Shown here: piece by piece, positions 29,022-37,838 of the stretch
How the letters are laid out: every line of letters starts with the position of its first letter
Position numbering within the stretch: the first letter of the stretch is position 1
Assembly: GCA_913031625.1 (NCBI GenBank)
Contig: CAJWGB010000003.1
Location: forward strand, 18,267 to 82,266
Source: an uncultured Planctomycetaceae bacterium
Lineage (GTDB): Bacteria > Planctomycetota > Planctomycetia > Planctomycetales > Planctomycetaceae
Direction of reading: 5' to 3'
DNA length: 64,000 nt
Position numbers and translations under genes: made by a program
Notes under the pieces: generated by a model
Told to the model about the DNA's origin: nothing
The model's database searches: none
The model's input: the letters and a program-made list of their open reading frames with translations, nothing else

Positions 29022-30254
29022 ATGCACCGACTGACGTCCGCTGCCCTCGTCCTCTGTTTTGTTCCGTGTCTGGCTGCCCAGGAATGGACACGATTTCGGG
29101 GACCCAATGGTTCCGGCGTTGCCGTCGCACCAGGGCTACCCGTCAAATGGACCGAAGACGATTATTCATGGACGGCCGAGTTGCCGGGCACGGGCAACTC
29201 TTCGCCGGTTGTCTGGGGCGATCGACTGTTTGTGACGGCGGCAGACGAGGACTCCGGGACGCGATTCCTGCTGTGTCTTGCTGCAGATTCGGGGAAGACA
29301 CTCTGGACGCGGCAGTTTGAGTTCTCGTCATACAAGAAGCACAAGAACAACAGCTTTGCATCCAGTACGCCGTGCGTGGATTCGGATCACGTGTACGTGC
29401 TGTGGCAGTCAAAAGCCGGGTCTTCGCTCTCGGCAATCTCCCATGATGGGGAACCTGTCTGGGAATATGACCTCGGCAACTACACGCATGGGCAGGGAGG
29501 AGCCACCTCTCCAATCGTGGTCGGTGATCGGGTCATCCTCAGCAACGACCAGAAGTCACCAAGCTTCCTGCTCGCAGTTGATCGGCTGACCGGTAAGGAA
29601 CAATGGAAGGTGCCTCGCCTGGGCAAACGAGCCTGCTATTCAACTCCCTGCGTTTTTCGCTCTACTGGTCGTGGTGACGAACTGATTTTTACTCACTGTT
29701 ATGAAGGGATCGTTGGAATTGATCCGGCGACAGGAAAACAACACTGGCACATCGACGTGTTTGGTCGCTCATCGCAGCGTGCTCTTGGTTCGCCCGTCGT
29801 GACTGACAATGTGGTCGTGGCCACAAGTGGCGCGGCAGCCGGAGAGCGACAACTCGTCGCCGTCAGACCTTCGGGCTCAAAAGGGAGTGCGTCAGCCGTG
29901 GAAGCGTGGCGCAGTGTGAAAATGACACCGCATGTTCCCACGCCCGTGATTCATGACGGGCGGCTGTACATTGTCAGTGATCAGGGGATTGCCAGTTGTG
30001 TGGATGCGGAATCCGGTGAGTTGCTCTGGAAGGGGAGGCTTAACGGGAGCTATTTTGGATCGCCTGTTTGTGTGAACGGGGTGATCTACTGCATTGACCT
30101 CGACGGGACCGTGGCCGTTTTCCAAACCGGAGACAGTTTTAAGCTGTTGGCACGCGTGCCTCTCGGTGAAGGGTCGAAGGCCACACCAGCAGTGAGTGGC
30201 GGACGAATGTTCCTGCGCACGCATAGCAGGGTATTCGCATTGTCAGGTCGCTAA
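29022..30254 (+). CDS. Secreted PQQ-like beta-propeller protein
   Basis: The ATG at 29022 gives a signal peptide (MHRLTSAALVLCFVPCLAAQ) and a 410-residue protein. It begins EWTRFRGPNGSGVA, the W-x-x-F/W-R-G-P motif that opens the planctomycete PQQ-like family. Blades carry the A-x-D-x-x-x-G-x-x-x-W pattern, for example LAADSGKTLWTRQ, LAVDRLTGKEQWK, IDPATGKQHWHID and VDAESGELLWKG. These proteins are secreted or periplasmic. No quinone-binding catalytic residues are recognisable, so enzymatic activity is not claimed. Its 3' end abuts the decayed nirD sequence on the other strand. Confidence 0.85.
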   Translation: MHRLTSAALVLCFVPCLAAQEWTRFRGPNGSGVAVAPGLPVKWTEDDYSWTAELPGTGNSSPVVWGDRLFVTAADEDSGTRFLLCLAADSGKTLWTRQFEFSSYKKHKNNSFASSTPCVDSDHVYVLWQSKAGSSLSAISHDGEPVWEYDLGNYTHGQGGATSPIVVGDRVILSNDQKSPSFLLAVDRLTGKEQWKVPRLGKRACYSTPCVFRSTGRGDELIFTHCYEGIVGIDPATGKQHWHIDVFGRSSQRALGSPVVTDNVVVATSGAAAGERQLVAVRPSGSKGSASAVEAWRSVKMTPHVPTPVIHDGRLYIVSDQGIASCVDAESGELLWKGRLNGSYFGSPVCVNGVIYCIDLDGTVAVFQTGDSFKLLARVPLGEGSKATPAVSGGRMFLRTHSRVFALSGR

Positions 30255-30460
30255 TGTAGGTCGGTGTGAGGGACACATGTTCTGTGTGGCATACCTTCGC
30301 CGCGCGTCGAGAACCGATACACGGCAATCTGCACTTTGCCATGCTTGATGGTACCGCCTCCGTCATAAGGAAAGTCGTCGACCATCCCGACAGGCACCCA
30401 TTTCAGCGTCTCGAGTTCATCTTCGTGCTGAGATTCGATTTCCCCGCGACACTTCTCCAT
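30251..30460 (-). pseudogene. nirD: Decayed nitrite reductase small subunit (nirD) remnant
   Basis: On the minus strand a frame reads LETLKWVPVGMVDDFPYDGG then TIKHGKVQIAVYRFSTRGE, which matches the N-terminal half of the Rieske-like NirD subunit. At 30295 a single base appears lost: shifting frame gives YATQNMCP directly afterwards, the conserved first Cys region, and GG at 30295-30294 looks like a TGG codon lacking its T. A second shift is needed to restore the following His. The remaining half, including the second Cys/His pair, is absent and the sequence ends at the 3' end of the PQQ-like gene. The gene cannot make an active subunit. Confidence 0.72.
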
Positions 30461-31808
30461 GTTGAGGAACTGTTCCAGAGAAATTGCTGGACGAACAAAC
30501 CTGACCCGAATCTGGCAGCATGTCAGTTCCAACGGCAGTTGCTCCGCCGGCAGATCCAGCCGTCAGATCTCCTGCAGAACAGGGAAGTGCTTCCTGCGAT
30601 CGGACATAGCTGAGCAATGTTCCATAGTCGGCTGCGTCACCAATCAGAATACCACCAACCAGGTGGTTGCCACCTTTCGAGAAGACGAGCCTGCGGTACG
30701 TTCCGGCGACTGGATCGCTGAAGACTGTTGAGCAGACTGTTTCGTCGGATGTTTCGTAGTCGCCAAAGCTGGCAACATCGACACCCATCAGTTTGAGTTT
30801 TCTGGAGACGTCAGTCCCGCCGAATCGTCGATCGTCCCCACACAGGTTTGCTGCCATGATCTCAGCCATCTCCCAGCCGGGAGCCATAAGGCCGTAGATC
30901 ATGCCATTATGAAACGTGCATTCGCCAATCGCGAAGATGTCAGAGTCACTGGTCTGCAGACGATCGTTGACCTGAATTCCACCGTGCTCTCCCAGCGCGA
31001 GTCCACATTCCTGCGCCAACTCGTCTCGTGGCCGAATCCCGGCCGACACAATGATCATCTCGCAATCGATTGATTCGCCGGTGGTGAACTTAATTCGCTC
31101 GACTTTTCTGTCGCCGTAAACTTCCTGCACACCGGAACTCAGATGAACATGAACTCCCAATTCTTCAATCTTGCGGACGAGCGTTTCCGAGCCGGCATCA
31201 TCCACCTGTCGTGGCATCAGGCGTGAAGCAAATTCGATAACGTGTGTCTCGAGATCGAGGTCGAATGCGGCTTTTGCAGCTTCAAGACCAAGCAGGCCTC
31301 CTCCAATTACGGCACAGGCCTTTGAGTGCTCTGCGTATTGAATAATGTGCTGAAGATCCTCAATGGTGCGATAGACAAATACGCCTTTCTTCCGGATGCC
31401 GGGGATGGGCGGGACGAGTGGATACGAACCGGTCGCCATGACGATCCTGTCGTACGCGATCTCAACACCGCGACTGCTGACGACTGTTTTGCAGTCTCGG
31501 TCGATCGTGCACGCTCGGTCTCCCAGGTGCAACTTAATTCCAACGCGTTCGTACCATTCACGCCTTGCCAGCATCAGCTTCTCGGCGTCTCGATGCGCGA
31601 AGAACGAAGTGAGACCCACTCGGTCGTATGCTGCACGTGGTTCTTCGCAGAATGTGACAATCCGGTATCGACGATTCAGGTCGTATTCGACCAGCCGCTC
31701 ACAGAAACGAAGACCGACCATGCCGTTACCGATAACGACGATCGTTTCCGGTTCGTCCGGAGTATTGCTTTCGATGCTCATCACAATGCTCGAGTCCACA
31801 GAGTGCAT
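30417..31808 (-). pseudogene. nirB: Truncated nitrite reductase large subunit-like FAD/NAD(P) oxidoreductase (nirB)
   Basis: The frame (463 codons from 31808, or 454 from the ATG at 31781) encodes the NirB-type reductase part. FAD site VVIGNGMVGLRFCERL, NAD site AVIGGGLLGLEAAKAA and the FAD-closing SDIFAIGECTFHNGMIYGL are intact. RRLVFSKGGNHLVGGILIGDAADYG is also typical of NirB. It then breaks at the BFD-like [2Fe-2S] domain: LPDSGQVCSSSNFSG lacks the expected C-x-C and the rest is unrelated. Downstream siroheme/4Fe-4S domains of full NirB are missing, and a nirD fragment follows at once. A deletion between nirB and nirD is the simplest reading. The reductase part might still fold. Confidence 0.72.
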
Positions 31809-32214
31809 TCCCGAAAGAGCAACGGACGTGCCATTAGAGGCTTTCACGTGGCACTGCATTTTGCAATCGCTCAATACGCAGGCGATTGCCACAGGTCTGT
31901 GAATCAAGCGTTGACCAGCGTGTTGTGTGGTCTGTGGCAAGTACGGGGACTTCGCTGCGCGCTCATCATGCATCGACTCGACGGCGTTGCGAAGTATCTA
32001 CGCAAAGCGTGGCAATCCACGATTCACCTGGGTCGGGGTAATTCGTCGGCCGGAGCGATCGCAGCGAGGACCGACGGCGAGCAGTGTTGGGCGGTTTATG
32101 AATGTCTGCGGGAAAGCCAGCGTCGCTCTGAAATCAGAATGTTTTTCTGCAGACCGTGGGTTCAACAGCGATGACGTGCCGGTGCCCTATGTTGACCTGC
32201 GCTGACGTCGGACC
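31809..32214. other. Gap between nirB remnant and Nudix gene
   Basis: About 400 bp with no supported gene. The plus-strand open frames here have no family features. The nirB promoter would be expected in this stretch, but no clear boxes were found. Confidence 0.4.
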
Positions 32215-32790
32215 TTACTGCCCTCGCTCCGACTGGTTGTTGAGTTGGTTGATCCAGTGTTGAAGAATCACGATGCAGGATGGTGTGTGGGTGATTTTTC
32301 CGGAGCACACGGCTTCGTAAGCTTCCCGTGCTGACATCCTGACGCACTGAATCTGTTCCGTTCCTTCCGGAGACGATTCGTGGAACGTCAATTCTGTGGC
32401 GTGGAACAGGACTGTGGGGGAAACCACGCTTGCGGTAAACGGATCAACGGTCGAGAGCTCGGTCCATTCGGCAGCTCTGATTCCCAGCTCTTCCAGAAGT
32501 TCCCGCTGAGCACAGTCGACGGCCGGTTCATCACCTTCACGCCCGCCACTGACGGCTTCAATGGTGACGCGGCCGACGGCGTAGTGAAACTCTTCAGTCA
32601 AGAAGACCTCATCTCCCTGCCATGCAAGGACGCAGATTCCGGGCTTGATGGTAACGACGCTGTGCGTGCCTGGCTGACCGTCCGGTCGGATAACGTCGTC
32701 CTTTTTCACGTGCAGCCAGGGGTCTCGGTATGCCTCTGTGGTTTCGAGGATTGTCCATGGGCCATGCGGGCGACCGTTCATGTTGTCCAT
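32215..32790 (-). CDS. Nudix hydrolase (ADP-ribose pyrophosphatase-like)
   Basis: The ATG at 32790 (MDNMNGRPHGPW) gives 191 residues and places the fold start correctly. The complete Nudix box is visible: G-x5-E-x7-R-E-L-x-E-E-L-G-I in GGREGDE through REL-LEELGI. Upstream residues (PWLHVKKDDVIRPDGQPGTH, SVVTIKPGICVLAWQGDEVFLTEEFHYA) resemble ADP-ribose/nucleoside-diphosphate-sugar hydrolases that clear toxic nucleotide derivatives. The exact substrate is not determinable. The gene is isolated. Confidence 0.87.
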   Translation of the reverse strand: MDNMNGRPHGPWTILETTEAYRDPWLHVKKDDVIRPDGQPGTHSVVTIKPGICVLAWQGDEVFLTEEFHYAVGRVTIEAVSGGREGDEPAVDCAQRELLEELGIRAAEWTELSTVDPFTASVVSPTVLFHATELTFHESSPEGTEQIQCVRMSAREAYEAVCSGKITHTPSCIVILQHWINQLNNQSERGQ

Positions 32791-33242
32791 TCTCGTCCCT
32801 GTTGATCGTTCGATATCACTTCGATCACACGTGTGATCAGTCTGGGTGCCATCCCTGGTTCGAGTTGACGCCACACTCATGGGTTCCGTGTGATCGTAAC
32901 TCATTTGGATAAAGGGTGTTACGGTGGGTTATCCCTGTTGTCCGGAAACTTTGGCACAGGCTTCGCCAATAGAATTGTCGTCAGCCGAGACAAGGAAACT
33001 CAGACGGAATTGAGATCAGGCGAGCGGTTTGCGTTCGCCGGATACGGCGGTTGCCGACACCGGAAATGGCGCTGGAGTTGTCGACGTACGTCCATGCACT
33101 CCAGCGATAACTCAATGGAGACTTTCTGTTCCCGCATCCGATCGTGAAACCCACCACGGAGCAATTGGCGTGGTTTACTTCTTCGATGGCGATCGCGATG
33201 CGGGGCAGAATGGACCCTGACTCATGACGAAAGGAACTGGCA
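32791..33242. other. Intergenic region before the small secreted protein
   Basis: A 450-bp divergent gap. It includes the AT-poor upstream part of the Nudix frame and a long leader before the small gene at 33243. No second gene was recognised. A TGGCAC sequence at 32952 with GC 12 bp downstream vaguely recalls a sigma-54 site but deviates at the -12 element. Confidence 0.35.
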
Positions 33243-33554
33243 ATGACTCGTAAATCCATGATGCTGGCGATGCTGGCTGCGGCAATGACTTTTGTCACCG
33301 CAGACACAGCGGAGGCTCAGACCTGGCGACGATCGCGCTCGGCATTCTCAATTAGTATCGGCGGACCTTCCGGCGGATTTTCTTATAGCCGCGGCTACAA
33401 CCCTTATGTGGTTCGTCCTGTCCGCAGAAGTCCCGTCTATTACAACAGTCGATTCCGCAACTACGGGTACGGAGTTCCCGTGTATCGCTCCTACTCGGTA
33501 CCGAGTTACGGATTCGGATATCCTTCGTACGGTTATGGAAGCACCTGCTGGTAG
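33243..33554 (+). CDS. Small secreted Tyr/Gly/Arg/Ser-rich protein
   Basis: The 103-residue product has a signal peptide (MLAMLAAAMTFVTADTAEAQ). Its mature part of about 75 residues is dominated by Tyr, Gly, Arg, Ser and Pro, with repeated short units such as YGYG, RSPVYYNSR and PSYGFGYPSYGYG, and a Cys-Trp end. It is probably disordered or a surface/adhesive structural peptide. No catalytic domain can fit. A ribosome binding site-like aagga lies 7-11 bp upstream and a strong terminator follows, so it is a real and possibly highly expressed gene. No family name is assigned. Confidence 0.7.
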   Translation: MTRKSMMLAMLAAAMTFVTADTAEAQTWRRSRSAFSISIGGPSGGFSYSRGYNPYVVRPVRRSPVYYNSRFRNYGYGVPVYRSYSVPSYGFGYPSYGYGSTCW

Positions 33555-33589
33555 GCCAGTCCTGATTGTCAGTAGTGCAGACTGCGAAT

Positions 33590-33630
33590 GAAGGTGGCCC
33601 GCAGCCTGGCTGTGGGTCGCCTTCTTTTTT
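33590..33630 (+). terminator. Strong Rho-independent terminator
   Basis: A 15-bp stem including three G-U pairs (gaaggtggcccgcag pairing with ctgtgggtcgccttc) closes a 5-nt loop. Six T follow directly at 33625-33630. It lies 35 bp after the stop of the small secreted-protein gene and is one of the two best intrinsic terminators in the window. Confidence 0.85.
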
Positions 33631-33809
33631 GAGCGGCACCCCTTTGAGCGAGGGGTTGTTGATCAAACGCTGGCTTTGGCAGGAGTAGAGAGAGCGAGGC
33701 CTGTCCGGTGACTCGTCCTCGCAGTAACCTGATTCGAAGTGATCAAAACAGCCCCGTGAGTTTGAAGGTGCCGGACCCCGCTTCGCTCGCCCCAGCCTAC
33801 ATGGTGGTC

Positions 33810-34889
33810 CTACCGTCGTCGGCCCTCACGCGATCGACCGGAGCCTGACCGACCTGAGCGTCCCCCTCCTGGTCCCCCACGATCAATCTCTCCGTCACCG
33901 TCGCGGTCTTCACCATAGGGAACATCGGCTTCAAAGTAGATGTTGAGATTGCGGCCTTTGGTGACGTGTTCCGAGTAGACTTTCTTTTCGGTCGTCTTTG
34001 CGAATTCTCCATTGGCCGTCAGCATCGCTGTTTTGATTGCTGCATTCTCGGCGGTCAGGGGAAGTTGAGCCATGACCTTACCTTCAAGACCAAACTCTCC
34101 GGGTCTCACAAGCACGATCGACGGTTCATCTTTCAGTCCCTCGATCTTTTTCTTCCAGTCGGCCGATGAATCGAAGTCGATATGGAACCGTCCGATGATC
34201 GTTGGATCGTTTGCGACTTCTTTGAGGCTGCTCCGCAGCGGCTGAGTCTGCTCATCGCTTCCATGCACCAGAACAAGGACGCGTTGATCAGCGGACGCAA
34301 CATTCAGTGCCTGACGGACACTGTGGAAGTCCTGCACGTTTGCGCGTGTCGTTTTCTCTTTTGCCGGATAGACGGCAGCCACTCGTTCGAGCTGCGCGAC
34401 ACAGGCAGCCGTGCTGCGTCCCAGGACATGCTCGGGCCCACGACCTGCTCTGGAAAGCCAGTCCTGTCCGTCGGGTGACAACAGACAGAAGGCGCTGTTT
34501 TCGAAGCGACCATTCAGAAACGTACGAACATATTTCTGATGCTCAGCACTCTCGTAGGAATCGATACGAACACACACGAAGTCACGAGTGGCTTCAATGA
34601 ACTCATTAGATGCGAACAGACCGTTCTGCGTAGAGGTGTAGCCTGGTCAGAAGACGCCTGAAACGCCGTGACACTGGGTTGCGGCCGCCACAAACATGAT
34701 CGGGCGCCCACTTCTCTTTGCTTCTGCGAGAGCGGTTTCCCATGTGGTGTACCATGCGATGCCCGGTTCACCGATGTCCAGCTCTGATGCGCCAAGGTCA
34801 GAGGGCCGCGGGCCACCCTGAGCCCATAACGGTGGTGCCAGCGCTACAAGTGTGCACAGGACCATCGGAATCCATTGTGTCGGTTTCAT
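33810..34889 (-). CDS. Secreted thioredoxin-like protein with in-frame UGA: candidate selenoprotein
   Basis: From the ATG at 34889 one continuous frame of 359 codons is interrupted only by a TGA at 34649-34647 (codon 81). Before it come a signal peptide (MKPTQWIPMVLCTLVALAPPLWAQ) and the thioredoxin-like strand/helix WYTTWETALAEAKRSGRPIMFVAAATQC. UGA falls in QCHGVSGVF-U-PGYTST, where thioredoxin-fold proteins carry redox residues. After it the frame continues with EFIEATRDFVCVRIDSYESA, typical of the fold, and runs 278 further codons to a TAG, including a Gly/Arg/Ser-rich tail. A SECIS-like hairpin follows the UGA. The alternative is a nonsense-mutated pseudogene, since several neighbours are decayed. 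No Sec machinery gene is in the window. Confidence 0.55.
34612..34629 (-). promoter_or_regulatory. SECIS-like hairpin downstream of in-frame UGA
   Basis: In the mRNA the sequence gc-a-gaac-ggucu-guuc-gc forms a 6-bp stem with one bulged A and a 5-nt loop GGUCU. The loop begins 25 nt after the UGA. Bacterial SECIS elements lie inside the coding region just after the UGA. They have a short upper stem and a G among the first two loop bases, usually about 16-37 nt after the UGA. The loop is close to the AGGUCU loop of the E. coli fdhF element, which also has a bulged base (a U). The fit is suggestive, not proof. Confidence 0.5.
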
Positions 34890-34972
34890 TGGAGATTTCC
34901 TGAGTTTCGGGCATCGATAAAGTCTGAAACGCGGTTCCGTGCCGCTCATCGACGTGCCATTCTCCCTTCAAA

Positions 34973-34993
34973 CCCAATTTCCCTCCAATTGGG
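34973..34993. promoter_or_regulatory. Inverted repeat in divergent promoter region
   Basis: Perfect 7-bp arms cccaatt and aattggg are separated by 7 bp. The repeat lies between the divergently transcribed UGA-containing gene and the membrane-protein gene. It could be an operator for either gene. No known regulator consensus is recognised. Confidence 0.35.
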
Positions 34994-35138
34994 TCGCACG
35001 TTCTGCAGAAAGCGGTCTCGAAACGGTGTGTCTGAGCAGATTCCCGCATCGGGCCAGAGTTTGGGAGCTATGTTGAAGTGTGGCGTTTTGGTAACGCCCG
35101 GCATACCCCGCATAACCGCTTCAACTTGTCACGCCATC

Positions 35139-36878
35139 ATGGCAGATCCTTCCATAGAAGCCCCGCACTCAGCCGCAGGCTCGATGACTTCTCGATCACG
35201 CATGGCGGACGCAATCTGGCTGTGTTGTTTCCTGATGGCAGGACTTGTCGTGATGTCGATTCACGGTGCGGATAATGACCTGTGGGGGCACGTGACTTAT
35301 GGAAAGGACGTGCTGAGGGACGGATATCTGCACCCCACCACGACATGGTCATATGCGGTCGATGACTTCCGCTGGGTAAACCATGAGAACATTGCCGAAC
35401 TCTCCATGGCTGCCGCCGACATGCTGGGGGGGCAGACTGGCCTGCTGCTGCTGAAATCTTTTCTCATTCTGGTAATCCTCGGCACGCCGGTCTTTGTTGC
35501 ACGCCGCCAGGGAGCAGGACTGATTCCCTGTCTGGTGATTGTCGCCATGTTGGTGTTCAACATGGCGTTCCACTCGCTCATGAGGCCTCATCTGTTCAGC
35601 TACGCACTGTTTGTCCTGATGATGGCCGCATTGGTGACGGGGCTGCCCGGGGCAACAACTGATCGAGACAACACATGGAGATTCGGCAGGAGTTTGTGGT
35701 TCATTCCAATCATCCTGTGCGTCTGGACGAATGCCCACGGCGGCTATCTTGCCGGCCTTGCCATTCTTGCGGCATGGCTGGGGCTTGATGCGGGCGAATT
35801 GCTCATCAATCGCGACAGCCGCCTGCGGTCAACGGTCTATCACCATGCAATTCTGTTCTCCGTGAGTGTAGGGGCATGCCTGATAAATCCATACGGCCTT
35901 GAGCTTCATCGATGGATGCTTTCGTCGCTTGGCAGACAGCGTCCGGAGATCATGGAATGGGCGCCGTTGGCACTGTTGGAACTTCAGGGAGCTCCTTTCT
36001 GGGCGATGGTCTTCGCGGTTGTGCTGAGTCTCAGAAACTCAACAGCGGAGATTCGCTGGCCCGGCCTGCTCATGACGGGCCTTGTCGCGGTGATGGCGAT
36101 TCTTCATCGCCGCCACTTGCCGTTCGTGGCAATGTCTCTGACGTTTGTCCTTGCTCCGCACCTGCAATCTGCATGGCAGGCGATTTGCCGGAGGATGGAG
36201 CAACAGGTGGAGTTGGCAGGTCAGAGTCCCGTTGCCCGTCGACCGCGTCTTGCCATGCCGGTTGCTGTTCTGATTGCACTTTGCTGTCTGCAGTATCCCA
36301 AACAGGCAATCCTGCCTGTGGAACGTGAAATCTATCCGGTCAGCGCTATGGAGTTCATGGACCAGCATGATCTGTATGGCAATGTGTTCGTGACGTTTAA
36401 CTGGGCTCAGTACGCCATTGGGGTTTTCTCAGAGAACAGTCCGGAGTCGCGAGTTGCCTACGACGGCCGATTTCGAACGTGTTACCCGCAACATATCATT
36501 GATATGTATTCGGATTTTGTTCTGGGAGATCTGCCTCCGACCGAACGATATCGTGAAGCAGCATCTGGCCCGTTTGATCCTGACAGGGCACTGGAGTTTC
36601 ACTCCCCGGATCTTGTTCTGTTTGAACGCATGCGAGCGAACTGCATTGAGGTGATGGAACGAAACTCTGAGACATGGTGCCTGCTTTATCAGGACAGCAG
36701 AGCTCAGCTGTGGGGGCGTCGATCCATCTTCGATGATCCAGCCTCTCCTCGGTACCTGCCGCAGGACCGGCGCGATATCAGCGATGAACTCCAGCACGGA
36801 ATCGTTGAATGGCCAGCGATTCCGAAGTCGGCTGAGATCCCAGTGCGGGTTGCGCGAACTCGCGAGCTGGCTCTCTGA
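35139..36878 (+). CDS. Polytopic membrane protein resembling GT-C glycosyltransferases
   Basis: The ATG at 35139 starts a 579-residue protein with about 11 to 12 hydrophobic helices in the first 430 residues and a soluble C-terminal domain. The first external loop carries an acidic motif DNDLWGH (Asp45, Asp47) right after helix one, as in lipid-phosphate-sugar-dependent GT-C enzymes. It is followed by YGKDVLRDGYLHPTTTWSYA. The helices are flanked by short loops. The end of the protein (VFVTFNWAQYAIGVFSENSPES then DGRFRTCYPQHIIDMYSDF) is a domain often seen at the C-terminus of planctomycete proteins of this type. Sugar or lipid substrate unknown. The assignment is by topology and motif only. 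Confidence 0.6.
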   Translation: MADPSIEAPHSAAGSMTSRSRMADAIWLCCFLMAGLVVMSIHGADNDLWGHVTYGKDVLRDGYLHPTTTWSYAVDDFRWVNHENIAELSMAAADMLGGQTGLLLLKSFLILVILGTPVFVARRQGAGLIPCLVIVAMLVFNMAFHSLMRPHLFSYALFVLMMAALVTGLPGATTDRDNTWRFGRSLWFIPIILCVWTNAHGGYLAGLAILAAWLGLDAGELLINRDSRLRSTVYHHAILFSVSVGACLINPYGLELHRWMLSSLGRQRPEIMEWAPLALLELQGAPFWAMVFAVVLSLRNSTAEIRWPGLLMTGLVAVMAILHRRHLPFVAMSLTFVLAPHLQSAWQAICRRMEQQVELAGQSPVARRPRLAMPVAVLIALCCLQYPKQAILPVEREIYPVSAMEFMDQHDLYGNVFVTFNWAQYAIGVFSENSPESRVAYDGRFRTCYPQHIIDMYSDFVLGDLPPTERYREAASGPFDPDRALEFHSPDLVLFERMRANCIEVMERNSETWCLLYQDSRAQLWGRRSIFDDPASPRYLPQDRRDISDELQHGIVEWPAIPKSAEIPVRVARTRELAL

Positions 36879-36996
36879 GGCTGCCGTTGCCGGTCGAGTC
36901 TTTCCACCATTCGGCCTGCACCGTTGTCTTTCCGTCGCTGCGCAGCAAAATGCAGCCTCCTGTGAGACTTCACCACACTCGTGACCCGGCCATCGA

Positions 36997-37689
36997 ATGG
37001 CGTCTAAAAGCATTATTGTTTCCCCTGGAATCCGCGAACGCACGGTTGTATTTGATGGCGGTCGAATTGAAGAAGTGCCCGACGACTGGGCTCATCTTCC
37101 GCCCGGCGATGCAACATGGACGCGTCGTGTTAAGGCAGCCGGGCCGTCATGGACCGTGCAGGAGAAGCGTGGCCGCAAGACGTTTGGTCGAGGGATCTAC
37201 GCTCCGGCTGCCACAATCAAGCAGGTGAAGGATGACCTTGATGCAGAACGATCGACGGAGAAGTATCAGAAGCAGCGCGCGGCACAGGTTCGTCGTCGGG
37301 AGCAACAGCAGACGGAGTATGTCGAAGATTTTCATGGTGCCGTTGTCACGTTTCTCAGATTCCACGAGCGGTATCGGGAGATCGCACGACAGCTGGCCAC
37401 TCAGGTCACTGTACACGCAACGCCGGTCGGCAGCGGAACAGTGGCGAGAACAAAGAGGATTCCGATTGAGGAGCGTGCCGAGTCAGCCGTGATCGCATGG
37501 TTGCGTCATCAGACAACCGGCTATGACCAGATGAGTATCCCTCGAGTCCGCGGCAAGCGACGTGAGGTCAGACGAATGCTGGCAGAACGATCGAGAGCTC
37601 TGCTGAAGAAGTATCGGGACGGTCTTGATGTCCCGTCGAGTTGCCCGCTGCGACAGGCACTCAACCAGGTTAGGCCAACCGTATTATAA
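36997..37689 (+). CDS. DUF2293 domain protein
   Basis: The 230-residue cytoplasmic protein has a charged, coiled middle (VKDDLDAERSTEKYQKQRAA). Its C-terminal domain contains IEERAESAVIAWLRHQTTGY and RGKRREVRRMLAERSRALL, the signature of DUF2293. DUF2293 proteins are widespread in bacteria and fungi and have no known function. The basic surface suggests nucleic acid contact (inference). It stands alone, with 118 bp between it and the upstream membrane-protein gene. Confidence 0.75.
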   Translation: MASKSIIVSPGIRERTVVFDGGRIEEVPDDWAHLPPGDATWTRRVKAAGPSWTVQEKRGRKTFGRGIYAPAATIKQVKDDLDAERSTEKYQKQRAAQVRRREQQQTEYVEDFHGAVVTFLRFHERYREIARQLATQVTVHATPVGSGTVARTKRIPIEERAESAVIAWLRHQTTGYDQMSIPRVRGKRREVRRMLAERSRALLKKYRDGLDVPSSCPLRQALNQVRPTVL

Positions 37690-37838
37690 AAGCCCGCAGG
37701 GGACTGTGACCTTTTCGCTTACATGTCAGGAATTACATCTGCTGTTGCAGGGTGGCTGACTGGAATGTGGCCATGCTGATGGTTTCTGTGAGCCCGGCGG
37801 GGTGTCCTGTGGATCCGGGTTCTGCGAGCCCGACCTGA

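Noticed and set aside
31326..32174. Long plus-strand open frame opposite nirB
   Set aside because: It is an antisense shadow of the nirB frame, with no domain of its own.
32952..32966. Sigma-54-like promoter (tggcac then gc 12 bp downstream)
   Set aside because: The -12 element reads tcgc instead of ttgc, and the next gene starts about 275 bp downstream.
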